Source: JBBDLF01 sp040879025
Lineage (GTDB): Bacteria; Pseudomonadota; Gammaproteobacteria; Pseudomonadales; Pseudohongiellaceae
Direction of reading: 5' to 3'
Assembly: GCA_040879025.1 (NCBI GenBank)
Contig: JBBDLF010000013.1
Location: forward strand, 65,461-129,460
Length of the DNA stretch: 64,000 bases
The notes under the pieces are model-generated. The model ran no database searches, was not told the DNA's origin, and saw only the letters and a program-made list of their open reading frames with translations. Positions 7,891 to 18,717 of the stretch are shown one piece after another. How positions within the stretch are numbered: the stretch's first letter is position 1; each line of letters begins with the position of its first letter. The position numbers and the translations under genes are program-made.

Positions 7891-10800
7891 TCAGCGTTCG
7901 ATGGAATAGTTGATATCGATGCTTTGATGTTCGCCTGATTCCGCCTGAAGCCGAATGCGTTCACTCAGTTCATATTGCAGGGACACTACCGATTGCCTGT
8001 CAAACAAGCCCAGACCGTAACTGATGAACAGATCCGGTGTCAGGTATTTGCCCAGAGTGAGCGCACTGTTATCGACATCTCCAGGATTGCTCACGGTGAC
8101 GGTATCCAGACCCAGCCTGTTCCCGATCTGCGAAGCCAGCCCCTGGCCTCTTTCAAGGCCCAGCGCGGTGATGGCCCCCAGCAGGGAGTCACCGTCACTC
8201 TCACCAATCTGGTCGAAGGGTCGGTTGGTGACAAGCATTGACACAATATCCCGCTCCGGCAGCACGGGACTTGAGAACAGCTGACTGTTTATACTCTTCA
8301 AGGTGCCGTTCATCTGTACCCCGACCGTGGTGTTGCCCACTTGACGAACCGCCCTGATATCGAGAGCGGGATTGTCCAGAGCGCCGAAAAACAGCAGGGT
8401 GCCGTGCTCCAGTTGCAGATCACGGTTATAGATTTCGAAACTGCCTTCCACCACGCTGAGCTCGCCATAGGTCAGTGTATTGCCGCTGACTTGCCGGATA
8501 ATATTCAGGCTGCCATCAAGGGTGGCATCCAGCCCGAGTCCTGTGAAGCGAACCTCGTCGCCGAGCACCAGTGTGACATCGGCGCTGACGGGAATATTGA
8601 GGAACAGGTTCTCGTCTGCGGAGATGGCATTCGCCAGTTCCGGACGGTCCGCCGGGTAGCGAACCACCACGGCGTCGCTTGAGACATCTGTAGCCGTTTC
8701 AGGCAGCTCGTCGAGCTCCATTCGGAACCTGGGAATCACCAGTTCTCCACGCAGATTGATCGCTTCACTGCTGGCCGTCACCGTCAGGTCAGGACTTGCC
8801 GCAAGAAGCATGGTGCCGGTATCTGCCAGTGTGACGTCAGTGCCGGTCAGGGTTGCCGTGAGTTCGCGGCTTGCTTCATAGGGACGTTCGACAGTGCTTT
8901 CAAATTCGATCCGGCCTGTGCCGGACAAGGCTGACCCGGTGGCTTCGATGCGTTCCATATTGCGGCTGCTGATACGGCTGTTGATTTCAGTCAACCGTAT
9001 CCCCAACTGATTCACATTGGCGGCACCGTTGACGACTTCAAAACTGCCGTCCACTGTCGGCTCATCAAGAAATCCTGCGATACTGGCGCGTCCCTGCAAT
9101 GCACCCTCGACACTGGAAATTTGCGGCGCCAGCGCCTCGATCCAGCTAAGATCGGCAAAGTCCACCACAAGGTTCCCGTCCAATTGTCGATCCGCGGCCA
9201 GCGTCAGTTGTCCGCGAGCAGTGCCCTGCAAAGGGAGGTCACTGTCCTCCATATCGGTTGCGGCGAACTCCAGCACGGTATCCAGGGTCCAGCGGCCGTC
9301 GCGGGATTGTCCCTCGATTTCCATGCGTTCCCAGCTGTAACTGCGTGGCGATACTTCATCGTCTCCCGTCTCGTCCCGTAGCAGTTCCCCATCCGGCAAC
9401 AGGGTCAGCATGCCGCCCCGGGTGCGGGACGAAAAATCCACCTCAAGAGGCTGATCCGGCTGCCAGACAAGGCTGACATCGACACCAAGCGTCCCTTCAA
9501 TAACCACATTTTCCGGCAGCTCCGGTGCTGCCGGTAACCGGTTCGGTCGTTCTTCCCCGTCAGCGCCACCCGTGGCATTCAATACGGTCAGGGGGTAATC
9601 CTCCAGTGTCGCGCCTAGATCCAGTTGCTCTTCGGGATTGCCGAGCACTTGCCAGCAAAGTTGCGTCTGGCCCTGCTCCCAGCAACTGGTGTCCACTGAT
9701 ACGGCATTGCCTGACAGGTTCAGCGCCGTGTTGCCCGTGGTCTGCCAGTTTCCCGCGTCATTACTGTCCAGTTCAGCATTCAACAAGGTCCCCTGCCACC
9801 CCGGCTGCTCCAGGTTGACCGCCCCCTGTAGCGCGGCGTCGAAACTGCCCAGGCTGGAGGCGAGGCTGGCCGTTACCTGGTGCGAGTCGAGTGTGCCGGA
9901 TATATCCAGGTTCAGTCGGTCGATCTGCTCATGGGTCTCACCGCTGGCGTAGACCGCTTCCAGCAGAGCGAGTTGAGCGGAAAGCGACTGCTGCCGGCGC
10001 TGTAGCGACAGGGTCAACTCCGCAAGTGAGAAGTCGCCATAGGTAAATTGTTGAACGGCCACTGTTGCGGTCACCTGGGGATCAGCCAGGCTGCCTTCGA
10101 GATTGCCGACAGCTTGCAGGCTTCCTTGAAGCTCGGCCATAAGCTGGGACAGGGTGGGAGCGTCTATTTCAAATTCCAGACTCGTGGTATCGCCGTATAT
10201 GCCCTGCACCAGTAATTCATTATCCGCGGTGGCAAGACGCAGCCTTTCGACCGCCAGTTCGCCATTGTCCATTGCCACGGCAGCGCTCCCCGTCACGGCG
10301 TACCCGGACAGCATTCCATCAAGGCTGTTGATTGTCAGTCGGCCCCCAAATTCACCTTCCGACGAGAAGCTGATGTCACCGCTGCTCGTCAGATCGTTCA
10401 GTGTGAACTGTTCAGGGGCTTCGAAATATTCCATTGGCCGGGAGGTGGCCAGACTATAGCTAAACTCACCTCGTAGGTCATTGTCCCAGTAAAGTTCGCC
10501 GGAGGCTTCGAGACTGTCGCTGTCTGTGTCGAGGCTGAGCAAATTCAGGTTCAGGCTTTGCGCGTGCAGCACTGCCTCCGCGTACAAGTCGACGGCCGGT
10601 AGCAGACTGCTGGTAATTTGCGCACCCAGTTCCAGCGACAGGTTGTTTATCCCCCCACGGGTTAGCAGCGAGACCTCGTGCAATTGGACATTGCGAAGTT
10701 CCGGGCTGGGCAGCTCAAGCTGTTCGGGAACGTGGAGTTCGGCGGTGGAATGCAACAGGTCCAGAACCGGACCGGATGCCGTGTCGCCAATCAACCCGGT

Positions 10801-11580
10801 TGAAATGGTGCCTTCACTTCTCATCGCAATGGGAGTCATGAGCGTATGCGCAATGCCCAGGGTGGCGAGGTCACCGTCCAGAGCAAGCGTTCCCGAGCCG
10901 GGACCGAGCCGCGGGTCTGGCAGATCGCTGTAATGCCAGTCCAGGTCGGCGTGTAAGGGCATTGGGCTGCTCAGTAGCAGTTCCAGGTCGCCGGTTAACT
11001 GAAGCGCATCGACATCGAGACTGATGTCACGCAGGGTTAACGTCTGACCCTGCAATGCCCCGCCGAGTTCCACACGATTTATCACGTAGCGGGTCTCATC
11101 GACCGCGACGGTGGCTTCAGTTACCTGCAATTCACCCAATGTGATGGTGACGGGCAGCGGGGAAAAACTGAACTCCTCCAGGCCGCCACTTTCCGGTTCC
11201 GTCCCCGGTTCGGAAGTGACTGAAACGTCGAGGCCATCCACATGAAAGGTTGACACCGTGAAAGCGCCGGAGAGGACGGAATAGGGGTTGTAACGCAATG
11301 CGACTGACCGCGCTTCAACCCGGGTGGTGCCGGAAACAACCACCAGACCCTGTAAATTCAGACCGCTGATCAGCGTACCGCTGGCCTGCTCGAAGGTGAA
11401 GTCGGTATCCGGGACCTGATTGATACGCATGCTTGCCTGGTTCAGTACCCAGCGCGTCCCGGCATCCGTGTTCAGCACTACAGTGACTGAGGTGAGCAGC
11501 AGTAAAACCAGCACCAGCAGTATCAGTAAACTCCAGGCAACCCATCTCAGCCAGCGGTGTGACGTCGTGGCTTCACTCAC
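7891..11580 (-). CDS. tamB: TamB, inner-membrane-anchored component of the TAM complex
   Basis: This 1229-residue protein has one N-terminal transmembrane anchor (WLRWVAWSLLILLVLVLLLLTSVTVV, about residues 10-35), then a long run of short beta-rich repeats as in AsmA-like bridge proteins, and the C-terminal DUF490 region ending with SLQYELSERIRLQAESGE. TamB spans the periplasm as a beta-taco groove and works with TamA in outer-membrane protein insertion and phospholipid movement. The start overlaps the tamA stop by four bases (TGAGTGAAG read on the minus strand, start codon GTG), the usual sign of translational coupling. The length is close to the E. coli protein (about 1259). The recognition is firm. 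Confidence 0.94.
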   Translation of the reverse strand: MSEATTSHRWLRWVAWSLLILLVLVLLLLTSVTVVLNTDAGTRWVLNQASMRINQVPDTDFTFEQASGTLISGLNLQGLVVVSGTTRVEARSVALRYNPYSVLSGAFTVSTFHVDGLDVSVTSEPGTEPESGGLEEFSFSPLPVTITLGELQVTEATVAVDETRYVINRVELGGALQGQTLTLRDISLDVDALQLTGDLELLLSSPMPLHADLDWHYSDLPDPRLGPGSGTLALDGDLATLGIAHTLMTPIAMRSEGTISTGLIGDTASGPVLDLLHSTAELHVPEQLELPSPELRNVQLHEVSLLTRGGINNLSLELGAQITSSLLPAVDLYAEAVLHAQSLNLNLLSLDTDSDSLEASGELYWDNDLRGEFSYSLATSRPMEYFEAPEQFTLNDLTSSGDISFSSEGEFGGRLTINSLDGMLSGYAVTGSAAVAMDNGELAVERLRLATADNELLVQGIYGDTTSLEFEIDAPTLSQLMAELQGSLQAVGNLEGSLADPQVTATVAVQQFTYGDFSLAELTLSLQRRQQSLSAQLALLEAVYASGETHEQIDRLNLDISGTLDSHQVTASLASSLGSFDAALQGAVNLEQPGWQGTLLNAELDSNDAGNWQTTGNTALNLSGNAVSVDTSCWEQGQTQLCWQVLGNPEEQLDLGATLEDYPLTVLNATGGADGEERPNRLPAAPELPENVVIEGTLGVDVSLVWQPDQPLEVDFSSRTRGGMLTLLPDGELLRDETGDDEVSPRSYSWERMEIEGQSRDGRWTLDTVLEFAATDMEDSDLPLQGTARGQLTLAADRQLDGNLVVDFADLSWIEALAPQISSVEGALQGRASIAGFLDEPTVDGSFEVVNGAANVNQLGIRLTEINSRISSRNMERIEATGSALSGTGRIEFESTVERPYEASRELTATLTGTDVTLADTGTMLLAASPDLTVTASSEAINLRGELVIPRFRMELDELPETATDVSSDAVVVRYPADRPELANAISADENLFLNIPVSADVTLVLGDEVRFTGLGLDATLDGSLNIIRQVSGNTLTYGELSVVEGSFEIYNRDLQLEHGTLLFFGALDNPALDIRAVRQVGNTTVGVQMNGTLKSINSQLFSSPVLPERDIVSMLVTNRPFDQIGESDGDSLLGAITALGLERGQGLASQIGNRLGLDTVTVSNPGDVDNSALTLGKYLTPDLFISYGLGLFDRQSVVSLQYELSERIRLQAESGEHQSIDINYSIER

Positions 11581-13328
11581 AGATCAGGCCCCATCGTGAT
11601 ATGCAATCGCAGTTGACTGTCATCGTCCAGTGCCGATGCCAGGTCAATACGGATTGGGCCTATCGGGGAAACCCAGCGCAAGCCGATACCTGCCCCTTTT
11701 TTCAGTTCATAGTCACTGTAATCGGTAAACGCGTTACCCGCATCCAGAAAGACTGCGAGCCGCCAGTTGTCACCATAAACAGGAAAGTCGTATTCAAGGC
11801 CGGCCACCATGAGATGTTTACCACCGATAACATCGCCGTTTTCATTTTCGGGACCCAGTGACTGGTACCGGTAACCACGGACACTCTGATCACCACCGGC
11901 GAAGTAGCGTAACGACACGGGCAGCTCGGCGAATTCATCTTCAAGAAAGGAGGCTCCGGCTTCAAAATCCAGCAACAGACGCCCCGGTCCTAAACCTTGG
12001 ACATATCGCCCGCTCAGATAGAGCTGGGCGAACGAAGTGCTGGATAACAGCATTTCGGACGCGCCGCTCAGCTGGCCGAAAAGCCGCCAGCCGTTCCGGG
12101 GCACTATGGCGTCATCCGCCACTGTGCGGCTCAGATTGCTGCCGCTGACAAACAAATCGGACACATTGTCGTCATCATTCAACTGGTATTCATCGTGTTG
12201 ATAATTGACGAAATAGTTCTGACGCCAGTCATGGTCGTTGACCTGACTGTAGGTGACACCGAGCTTGGATGTCTGGTACTCGAATTCCTCCAGGTCCTCA
12301 CTGATGTATCCTCCGGCGAAACCGAGGCTTTCCGTCGCCGGATTTGACATCGGAATAGTGTAACTCATATCAAATGTTTGCTGTATCGGCGAGGCGGCCA
12401 GTCCACTTTCAAAGCGATGTCCTCTGCGATTGATGTACCTGTCGGCGTAGGAAAACCTGACCCTGGGACCGATATCCGTGGTCATCCCGACGCCTGCGGA
12501 ATAGGCCTTTCTCGGTCGCGCCTGCAGGGTCACATTGACCGGAATACGTTGATTGCTGGCCTGGGTAAGGGACGGCGTCACGGTAACTTCACTGAAATAC
12601 TGGCTGTTGTTGAGATCATTCCTGAGATTGATCAACTCATTCGTGGAATAAGGCATACCGGGTTCGAATTCAATGAACCGACGAATGAAATCGTCCGCCA
12701 GCGCTTCGACCGGGACGATGCTGATGTCACCAAACCGGTAGCGTTCCCCAGGGGCAAAGTCGATGGCGATGCCAGCGGTGCCGTCCTGCAGATCGAGGCG
12801 CAATTCGGAAGTGTTAAAGCGTGCATTGAAAAAGCCGTATTCGACCGCCTGACTGCTTAATGCGGATTTGACATTTTCATAGGCTGCATGGTTGAGCTGA
12901 TCTCCGGTTGAAACCGGCAAGTCGTCCAGAGTGTCCTCAAACAATTCCTCGTCATTTTGAATGGTAATGTCTATCTCCCCTACCGTGATCGGATCCCCCG
13001 GTTCAACGTCGATGCGCAATGCCCAACAGGGATCACCTGCTGTAAAAGTGAGGTTCTGAGTAAGGTAATAGTAGCCCAATGCCCGCGCCGCGCGCGTTAC
13101 AGTCTGGCGCACCTGGGGTTCAAAACGTTCCAGTCGACGCTGCGTGCTGTCGCAGTCGGCGTTGGGAGTCACCAGATGCGACCTGATGTTCTGTTCCAGC
13201 GCCCCCTCGGCGCCTCGCAGCGACACATCCGGAGACTGAGCAAGCAGGGAACTGCAGGCAAACGTAGCGTATAGCAGGGGAAGGGTGCAGCGTCGGTTCA
13301 AGGATCCAAATTTGTGTTTATGGGACAT
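11577..13328 (-). CDS. tamA: TamA, outer-membrane Omp85 component of the TAM complex
   Basis: This 583-residue Omp85-family protein has a signal peptide (PLLYATFACSSLLAQS), a periplasmic half consisting of POTRA domains (including PGDPITVGEIDI and FAPGERYRFGDI), and a C-terminal 16-strand barrel. The conserved barrel segment is seen in YFAGGDQSVRGYRYQSLGP, which holds the Omp85 (V)RGY motif, and the end reads GPIRIDLASALDD. It partners with the TamB encoded immediately downstream. The 193-base region upstream is shared with the divergent SLC13 permease. The final residue is Leu rather than the frequent aromatic, a minor deviation. Confidence 0.94.
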   Translation of the reverse strand: MSHKHKFGSLNRRCTLPLLYATFACSSLLAQSPDVSLRGAEGALEQNIRSHLVTPNADCDSTQRRLERFEPQVRQTVTRAARALGYYYLTQNLTFTAGDPCWALRIDVEPGDPITVGEIDITIQNDEELFEDTLDDLPVSTGDQLNHAAYENVKSALSSQAVEYGFFNARFNTSELRLDLQDGTAGIAIDFAPGERYRFGDISIVPVEALADDFIRRFIEFEPGMPYSTNELINLRNDLNNSQYFSEVTVTPSLTQASNQRIPVNVTLQARPRKAYSAGVGMTTDIGPRVRFSYADRYINRRGHRFESGLAASPIQQTFDMSYTIPMSNPATESLGFAGGYISEDLEEFEYQTSKLGVTYSQVNDHDWRQNYFVNYQHDEYQLNDDDNVSDLFVSGSNLSRTVADDAIVPRNGWRLFGQLSGASEMLLSSTSFAQLYLSGRYVQGLGPGRLLLDFEAGASFLEDEFAELPVSLRYFAGGDQSVRGYRYQSLGPENENGDVIGGKHLMVAGLEYDFPVYGDNWRLAVFLDAGNAFTDYSDYELKKGAGIGLRWVSPIGPIRIDLASALDDDSQLRLHITMGPDL

Positions 13329-13521
13329 AACCTGAAAAGTTCGGGATTTCCAATACAGACCCGTAAAAGGCAGCTATATTTTCAGTTCTGGAGGATGGTG
13401 AACATGGTGGCGTCTGTCCAGCCAATGCGACTTTAACCTTGACTGGATTCAGCCTATCATTGCCTTGGCCATTTACCGAGCGAAATTTTTCCTGCAACCA
13501 GAATAAACCCAGAATAATACT

Positions 13522-15297
13522 GTGACTTCCGATCAAATTGCCCTGCTTTTATTGCTGACAGCCCTCCTGTTCATGCTCGTCTGGGGCAAATGGCGCTATG
13601 ACATAGTCGCGTTGGGAGCGTTGTTCATCGCGGCAACTTTGGGCCTGGTTCCACAGCCGGCGCTTTTTACCGGGTTTGGCAACCCCGCCACCATCACGGT
13701 GGTGCTGGTGTTGATTCTCAGTGCCGCCCTGACCCGGTCCGGTGCCGTGGATTATCTCACTCAAGTAATTGAACCGGTAGCGAACCGGCCGGTTCTGCAT
13801 ATTACTGTGCTTACCTTTCTTGCTGCGTTCCTGTCAATGTTTATGAACAATGTGGGTGCCCTGGCGCTGTTGATGCCCATTGCGATTCAGTCCACCACGA
13901 AGCAGGGGATGTCGCCGGCTTCGGTTCTGATGCCGTTGTCGTTCGGTTCAATTCTCGGAGGCTTGGTAACCCTGATTGGTACACCTCCCAACCTGCTGAT
14001 TTCCAGCTATCGTCAGGAGGTCACGGGTGAAGCATTTGGTATGTTCGATTTTGCGCCAGTCGGAGGAGGCGTCGCCATGGTGGGTATAATTTTTCTGCTG
14101 GTCATTGGATTCAGGCTGGTAAGGGTAAGAAAGCAAACCGCCGGACTGGAACTGTTCGATGTGGAGAAATACCTGTTTGAAGTGAAAGTGCCCAAAAACT
14201 CCAGTTTGATCGGAACCACCTTGGGGGAATTGCGTACGCAACTGAATGAACAGAATATTGATTTGTTGTCACTGATACATAACAAACGGAAAATGCCGCA
14301 GGTTCACCGCCACCTTGCATTGTCGTCGGACGATCTTCTGATGCTGCAGGGCTCGCAGGAAGATGTCGACAAACTGGTTTCGCGACTGGAGCTACAGCTT
14401 TTGTCAGCCGAGAGTGCACAGAAAGAGATTTTCCATTCAGAAGACACACAGATTCTTGAGGTGGTGGTCGCTCCCAATTCCCGACTAAGTGGTCGTACCG
14501 TCGGCCAGCTTCGTTTCACGCGAAATTACGGCATCAACCTGCTGGCCATTTCCCGGGAGGGAACACCGTACCGCAACCGGCTGCGTGACTTCCGTTTCAG
14601 AACCGGTGATGTGTTGCTGCTGCATGGAGAGACCGAATATTTGCAGGACGCAGTCACGAAACTGGGCGCGTATCCGCTGGCTGAACGGCAATTGGCCTTT
14701 GGCGGCAAGGATAAAGCCTTGCGGGCTCTGGCCGTATTCGTTGTCGCCATTGCGATGGCCGGCTTCAATATAATGTCGATCCAGTTGTCGCTTGGACTGG
14801 CCACCGTCGCCATGGTGGCGCTCAATATTATTCCGGTACGGGAGTTCTATGACGGAGTGGACTGGCCCGTGGTCATTCTGCTGGGCGCAATGATTCCCAT
14901 TGGCGGGGCACTGGAAACCACCGGCACGACCGCACTGCTGGTCGACGGGCTGATGTCTGTCACCACCGATATGTCACCGGTCGTTATCCTCGTGCTGGTA
15001 ATGGTGATTACGATGACGGTTTCCGATGTGCTGAACAATGCGGCCACGGCCATATTGATGGCTCCTATTGCCTACAGTATGGCGGTGAGTCTTGGCGTCA
15101 ATCCGGATGCTTTTCTGATGGCGGTTGCGATAGGCGCTTCCTGTGCTTTTCTGACACCCATCGGCCACCAGAACAACGCGCTGATCATGGGTCCTGGAGG
15201 TTATCATTTCGGCGACTACTGGCGCATCGGCCTGCCGCTGGAAGTTCTTATCGTCTGTACAGCGACTCCATTGATTCTTATCGTCTGGCCTTTATAG
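13522..15297 (+). CDS. SLC13/DASS-family anion permease with two RCK_C domains
   Basis: This 591-residue inner-membrane transporter has six or more hydrophobic helices before and after a soluble insert. The two halves each carry a hairpin-type motif (NNVGALALLMPIAIQ, SDVLNNAATAILMAPIAYS) typical of the divalent anion:sodium symporter superfamily. The insert at about residues 210-385 contains two TrkA-C/RCK_C-like units (each a G(T/R)T(L/V)GxLR-type start followed by DDLLMLQG or GDVLLLHG). Members with this insert are often annotated as sulfate, dicarboxylate or arsenite permeases; the substrate is unknown here. The start is GTG. A near-duplicate CCAGAATAA at 13498 and 13509 lies directly upstream. 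Confidence 0.9.
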   Translation: MTSDQIALLLLLTALLFMLVWGKWRYDIVALGALFIAATLGLVPQPALFTGFGNPATITVVLVLILSAALTRSGAVDYLTQVIEPVANRPVLHITVLTFLAAFLSMFMNNVGALALLMPIAIQSTTKQGMSPASVLMPLSFGSILGGLVTLIGTPPNLLISSYRQEVTGEAFGMFDFAPVGGGVAMVGIIFLLVIGFRLVRVRKQTAGLELFDVEKYLFEVKVPKNSSLIGTTLGELRTQLNEQNIDLLSLIHNKRKMPQVHRHLALSSDDLLMLQGSQEDVDKLVSRLELQLLSAESAQKEIFHSEDTQILEVVVAPNSRLSGRTVGQLRFTRNYGINLLAISREGTPYRNRLRDFRFRTGDVLLLHGETEYLQDAVTKLGAYPLAERQLAFGGKDKALRALAVFVVAIAMAGFNIMSIQLSLGLATVAMVALNIIPVREFYDGVDWPVVILLGAMIPIGGALETTGTTALLVDGLMSVTTDMSPVVILVLVMVITMTVSDVLNNAATAILMAPIAYSMAVSLGVNPDAFLMAVAIGASCAFLTPIGHQNNALIMGPGGYHFGDYWRIGLPLEVLIVCTATPLILIVWPL

Positions 15298-15402
15298 CCG
15301 GCCAGCGGCGCGTTTTCGGCGGACCTGGCACAATTGCAGCGTGATATCAGCGACCATATGCGCGGACAGCAATACATTGCGTCAACTAGGCGGCAGAGTA
15401 AC

Positions 15403-18400
15403 TTATTTTGTCCCCTGTTGTCCGACGCCGAATCGCAGATCCAGTGTGTAGGGATGATTGGGGTGAGGTGCGTCCGTACGCACATCCATTTGCCCCTGGG
15501 AATGTCCGTGATGCCAGAACCTGGCCACGCGGCGTGCTTCCGCTTCATTGGCGTTAACCGGAAACGTATCGTAGTTTCTGCCGCCGGGGTGAGCAACATG
15601 ATAAGTGCAACCGCCCAGGGAGTGGTTATTGAACGTATCGACAATATCGAATACCAGGGGAGAGTTCACTGGCAGTGTGGGGTGGAGCGCGGACCACGGG
15701 GACCAGGCTTTATAACGCACCCCGGCGATATATTCGCCCTCGCGCCCGCTGAATTGCAGCGGCAGCTTTCGGGCGTTACAAGTAATCATAAACCGATTTC
15801 CGGTCATGTTACGAGCAGTTACCTGCAATCTTTCCACTGATGAATCGACATAGCGTGAAGTGCCCTGGGTATCTGATTCCTCACCCAGAACATGCCAGGG
15901 TTCAATGGCGTTTCTGACCTCCAGTTCAACGCCGGCGACATGAATGCTCCCACAGCTTGGAAAGCGAAACTCCTGAAAGGAAGCGAACCAGTCAAGTTCA
16001 AAAGGGTAGTCTGACGCGCGCAATTCCTCAATCACCAGGCTGAGGTCCTGCCAGACAAAATGAGGCAGCATGAAGCGGTCATGCAGTTCAGTTCCCCAGT
16101 TGATCAGGGGCTTTCGGTAGGGATGCTGCCAGAAGTAACTTACCAACGCTCGTATTAACAGCATTTGCAGTGCGCTCATCTGCCAGTGGGGGGGCATTTC
16201 GAAGTTGCGGAACTCCACCAACCCGAGCCGGCCTGTGGCGCTGTCAGGCGAATACAATTTATCTATACAGAACTCGGCGCGGTGTGTGTTGCCGGTAAGG
16301 TCCACCAGGAAATTACGCAGTATCCTGTCGACCATCCACGGTTGTGCTGTTTCACCCTCCACAAGTTGCTGCAATGCTATTTCAAGTTCATACAGATTGT
16401 CATCCCGTGCTTCATCCACGCGGGGTGACTGACTGGTCGGTCCAATGAACTGACCGGAAAAAAGGTAGGAAAGGCTGGGGTGGTTCTGCCAGAAACGGAG
16501 CATGCTGCCGAGCAGGTCTGGGCGTCTCAGAAAGGGACTGTCTTCCGGTTTTGCCGCCCCCAATGTTACATGATTGCCTCCGCCGGTGCCGGTGTGTTTT
16601 CCATCCAGCATAAACTTTTCAGTTCCCAGGCGGTTTTGCCTGGCGATATTATACAGTGGGTGGATGATGGAAAGCAGTTCCTTCCAGTTATGAGCCGGAT
16701 GAACGTTGACTTCAATCACACCGGGGTCAGGTGTAATCATGAGTTTGCGGAGGCGACTGTCACGCGGAGCCTCGTATCCCTCAATGACAACCGGGCAATT
16801 CATCTGTTTAGCGGTGGCCTCGATTGCGGCGAGCAATTCAATCCATTGATTGAGCTTTTTAAGCGGGGGAAGAAATACATACAAGCGGCTGTTCCGTATC
16901 TCCGTGCACAGTGCCGTGTGAAATATCGTTTCGGTGTGCTGACTTCCGTTTTGTGACTGTTGTTGCGCGACAGACTGTTCGTCACCTTGCAGCGGTTCAT
17001 CCTCGGCGAATGGATCCTGGTCAAATTCCTGGTGCTTTTTCTCCGGGGCCTCCCACGGCAGGCTGTCCAGTGGAAGCCGGAAACCCATCGGTGAATCACC
17101 CGGCACCAGAAACAGGTGTTCGCGAGTAAATTGCCAGCGGCAGCTGCGCCAACCGGCATTGGCGTTATCTTCCAGGTGGGCGAGGGGGAGGGTGTAGCCC
17201 ACGACCTTATCCAGGCCCCGATCAAATACCCGTCGCAGTCGATCTCTCTCCAGGGGGTCCTTGAGCCTGCTGTCGCTGACATCCACGTTGAACGGCAAGG
17301 CTCCTTCCACTTCAAGGTAATGCTTCGTATCTTCATAGCCGGGTAAAATATGCGCCTTTTCCACTTCGAGCCTTCCCGCCAGCGAAGTAATGAACTTTTT
17401 CGCGTCGCCATCCGTCGCTGTGCCGCTTCCGCTATCGTCATCGATCAACAGTGATGTGTCGTGCCACAGGGCTTTGGTGTCGGTGCGCCAGTACAGGGCC
17501 AGTGCCCAGCGGGGAACCGGCTCTCCGGGATACCATTTTCCCTGGCCGTAGTGCACAAGGCCATTCTGACCGAATTCCTGTTTCAGAGAGTGCAGCAGTT
17601 TACCGGCGAGCCGTCGTTTCTCATCGCCCATTGCCGCGATATTCCACTGCGCGCTTTCCATGTCATCAATGGAAATGAAAGTAGGTTCGCCGCCCATGGT
17701 CAGGTGAACTTCGTGCTTGTCGAACTCTTGGTCCACGCGATTTCCCAAGTCATCAATCTGTCGCCATTGCCGGGGAGAAAACGGCTTGGTGACGCGAGGG
17801 TCCTCATGGATACGGGTAACCTGGTTGGCATATTCAAACGTCACTTCACATCGACTGGTGGCGCCGGTGACGGCAGCCGCGCTGACGGGGTCGGGTGTAC
17901 ATGCCAACGGGATATGTCCCTCTGCCGCCAGCAGACCGGAAGTCGGATCGAGACCCAGCCAACCGGCTCCGGGAATATAAACCTCGGTCCAGGCGTGCAA
18001 GTCCGTAAAGTCTTCAGTGGGACCGGAGGGTCCGTCCAGGGCTTTGACATCGGCGGTCAGTTGCACCAGGTATCCTGATACAAATCTTGCCGCCAACCCA
18101 AGGTGTCGAAATAACTGCACCAGAAGCCAAGCCGTGTCGCGACACGAGCCTTGCAGCAAATTCAGAGTTTGCTCACAGCTTTGTACGCCGGGTTCAAGGC
18201 GAATTTCGTATTTGATTTCCCTTTGCAGTCTGGCGTTAACCTGTACCAGGAAATCAACGATTGGTTGCCTGCGTAGATCAATCGCTGCCAGCCAGTCTTG
18301 TACGGTCCGGTTTTTTTCCGTGATGTTTAGATAAGGAGCCAGGTCTATTTTTAATTGTTCGTCATATTCAAGTGGAAAGTGATCAGCGTTTTCATCGACA

Positions 18401-18681
18401 AAAAAGTCAAATGGATTGATCACAGTCATATCAGCTATCAGTTCAACTTCGAGCGACAGGCTTTTTACCCTTTCGGGAAAAACCAGACGTGCCAGGTAAT
18501 TGGCGAACGGGTCCTGTTGCCAGTTGATAAAGTGATCGCCGGGTTCGACCTTCAAGGAATAACTTTCGATGGGAGTTCGACAATGGGGGGCGGGGCGCAG
18601 TCTCACCAAGTGAGGAAGTACATCCACCATACGGTCGAAGCGATAGGTGGTCTTGTGGCTTATTGCTACTTTTATGGTCAT
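15403..18681 (-). CDS. Transglutaminase-like / DUF2126 fusion protein of the Anbu locus
   Basis: This is a 1092-residue cytoplasmic protein. Residues 1-80 form the bacterial transglutaminase-like N-terminal domain and about 150-260 the papain-fold transglutaminase core with an intact triad: Cys180 in QGSCRDTAW, His229 in DLHAWTEVY and Asp245 in GLDPTSG. From about residue 300 onward comes the large DUF2126 region (including GGEPTFISIDD and GTGGGNHVTLGAA, which recalls glutamate-cysteine-ligase-like folds). It diverges from the ATP-grasp/alpha-E/peptidase genes across a spacer that contains an assembly gap. In known Anbu loci this protein occurs with the ATP-grasp and alpha-E proteins. The likely chemistry is amide bond making or breaking; the substrate is unknown. 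No signal peptide is seen. Confidence 0.9.
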   Translation of the reverse strand: MTIKVAISHKTTYRFDRMVDVLPHLVRLRPAPHCRTPIESYSLKVEPGDHFINWQQDPFANYLARLVFPERVKSLSLEVELIADMTVINPFDFFVDENADHFPLEYDEQLKIDLAPYLNITEKNRTVQDWLAAIDLRRQPIVDFLVQVNARLQREIKYEIRLEPGVQSCEQTLNLLQGSCRDTAWLLVQLFRHLGLAARFVSGYLVQLTADVKALDGPSGPTEDFTDLHAWTEVYIPGAGWLGLDPTSGLLAAEGHIPLACTPDPVSAAAVTGATSRCEVTFEYANQVTRIHEDPRVTKPFSPRQWRQIDDLGNRVDQEFDKHEVHLTMGGEPTFISIDDMESAQWNIAAMGDEKRRLAGKLLHSLKQEFGQNGLVHYGQGKWYPGEPVPRWALALYWRTDTKALWHDTSLLIDDDSGSGTATDGDAKKFITSLAGRLEVEKAHILPGYEDTKHYLEVEGALPFNVDVSDSRLKDPLERDRLRRVFDRGLDKVVGYTLPLAHLEDNANAGWRSCRWQFTREHLFLVPGDSPMGFRLPLDSLPWEAPEKKHQEFDQDPFAEDEPLQGDEQSVAQQQSQNGSQHTETIFHTALCTEIRNSRLYVFLPPLKKLNQWIELLAAIEATAKQMNCPVVIEGYEAPRDSRLRKLMITPDPGVIEVNVHPAHNWKELLSIIHPLYNIARQNRLGTEKFMLDGKHTGTGGGNHVTLGAAKPEDSPFLRRPDLLGSMLRFWQNHPSLSYLFSGQFIGPTSQSPRVDEARDDNLYELEIALQQLVEGETAQPWMVDRILRNFLVDLTGNTHRAEFCIDKLYSPDSATGRLGLVEFRNFEMPPHWQMSALQMLLIRALVSYFWQHPYRKPLINWGTELHDRFMLPHFVWQDLSLVIEELRASDYPFELDWFASFQEFRFPSCGSIHVAGVELEVRNAIEPWHVLGEESDTQGTSRYVDSSVERLQVTARNMTGNRFMITCNARKLPLQFSGREGEYIAGVRYKAWSPWSALHPTLPVNSPLVFDIVDTFNNHSLGGCTYHVAHPGGRNYDTFPVNANEAEARRVARFWHHGHSQGQMDVRTDAPHPNHPYTLDLRFGVGQQGTK

Positions 18682-18717
18682 AGGTTAAGGTATTCTGCGG
18701 CTTTCAGCGGCATACGC

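Noticed and set aside
12378..12860. 160-residue plus-strand frame inside tamA
   Set aside because: It is fully antisense to a well-recognised Omp85 protein, with no export signal or motif.
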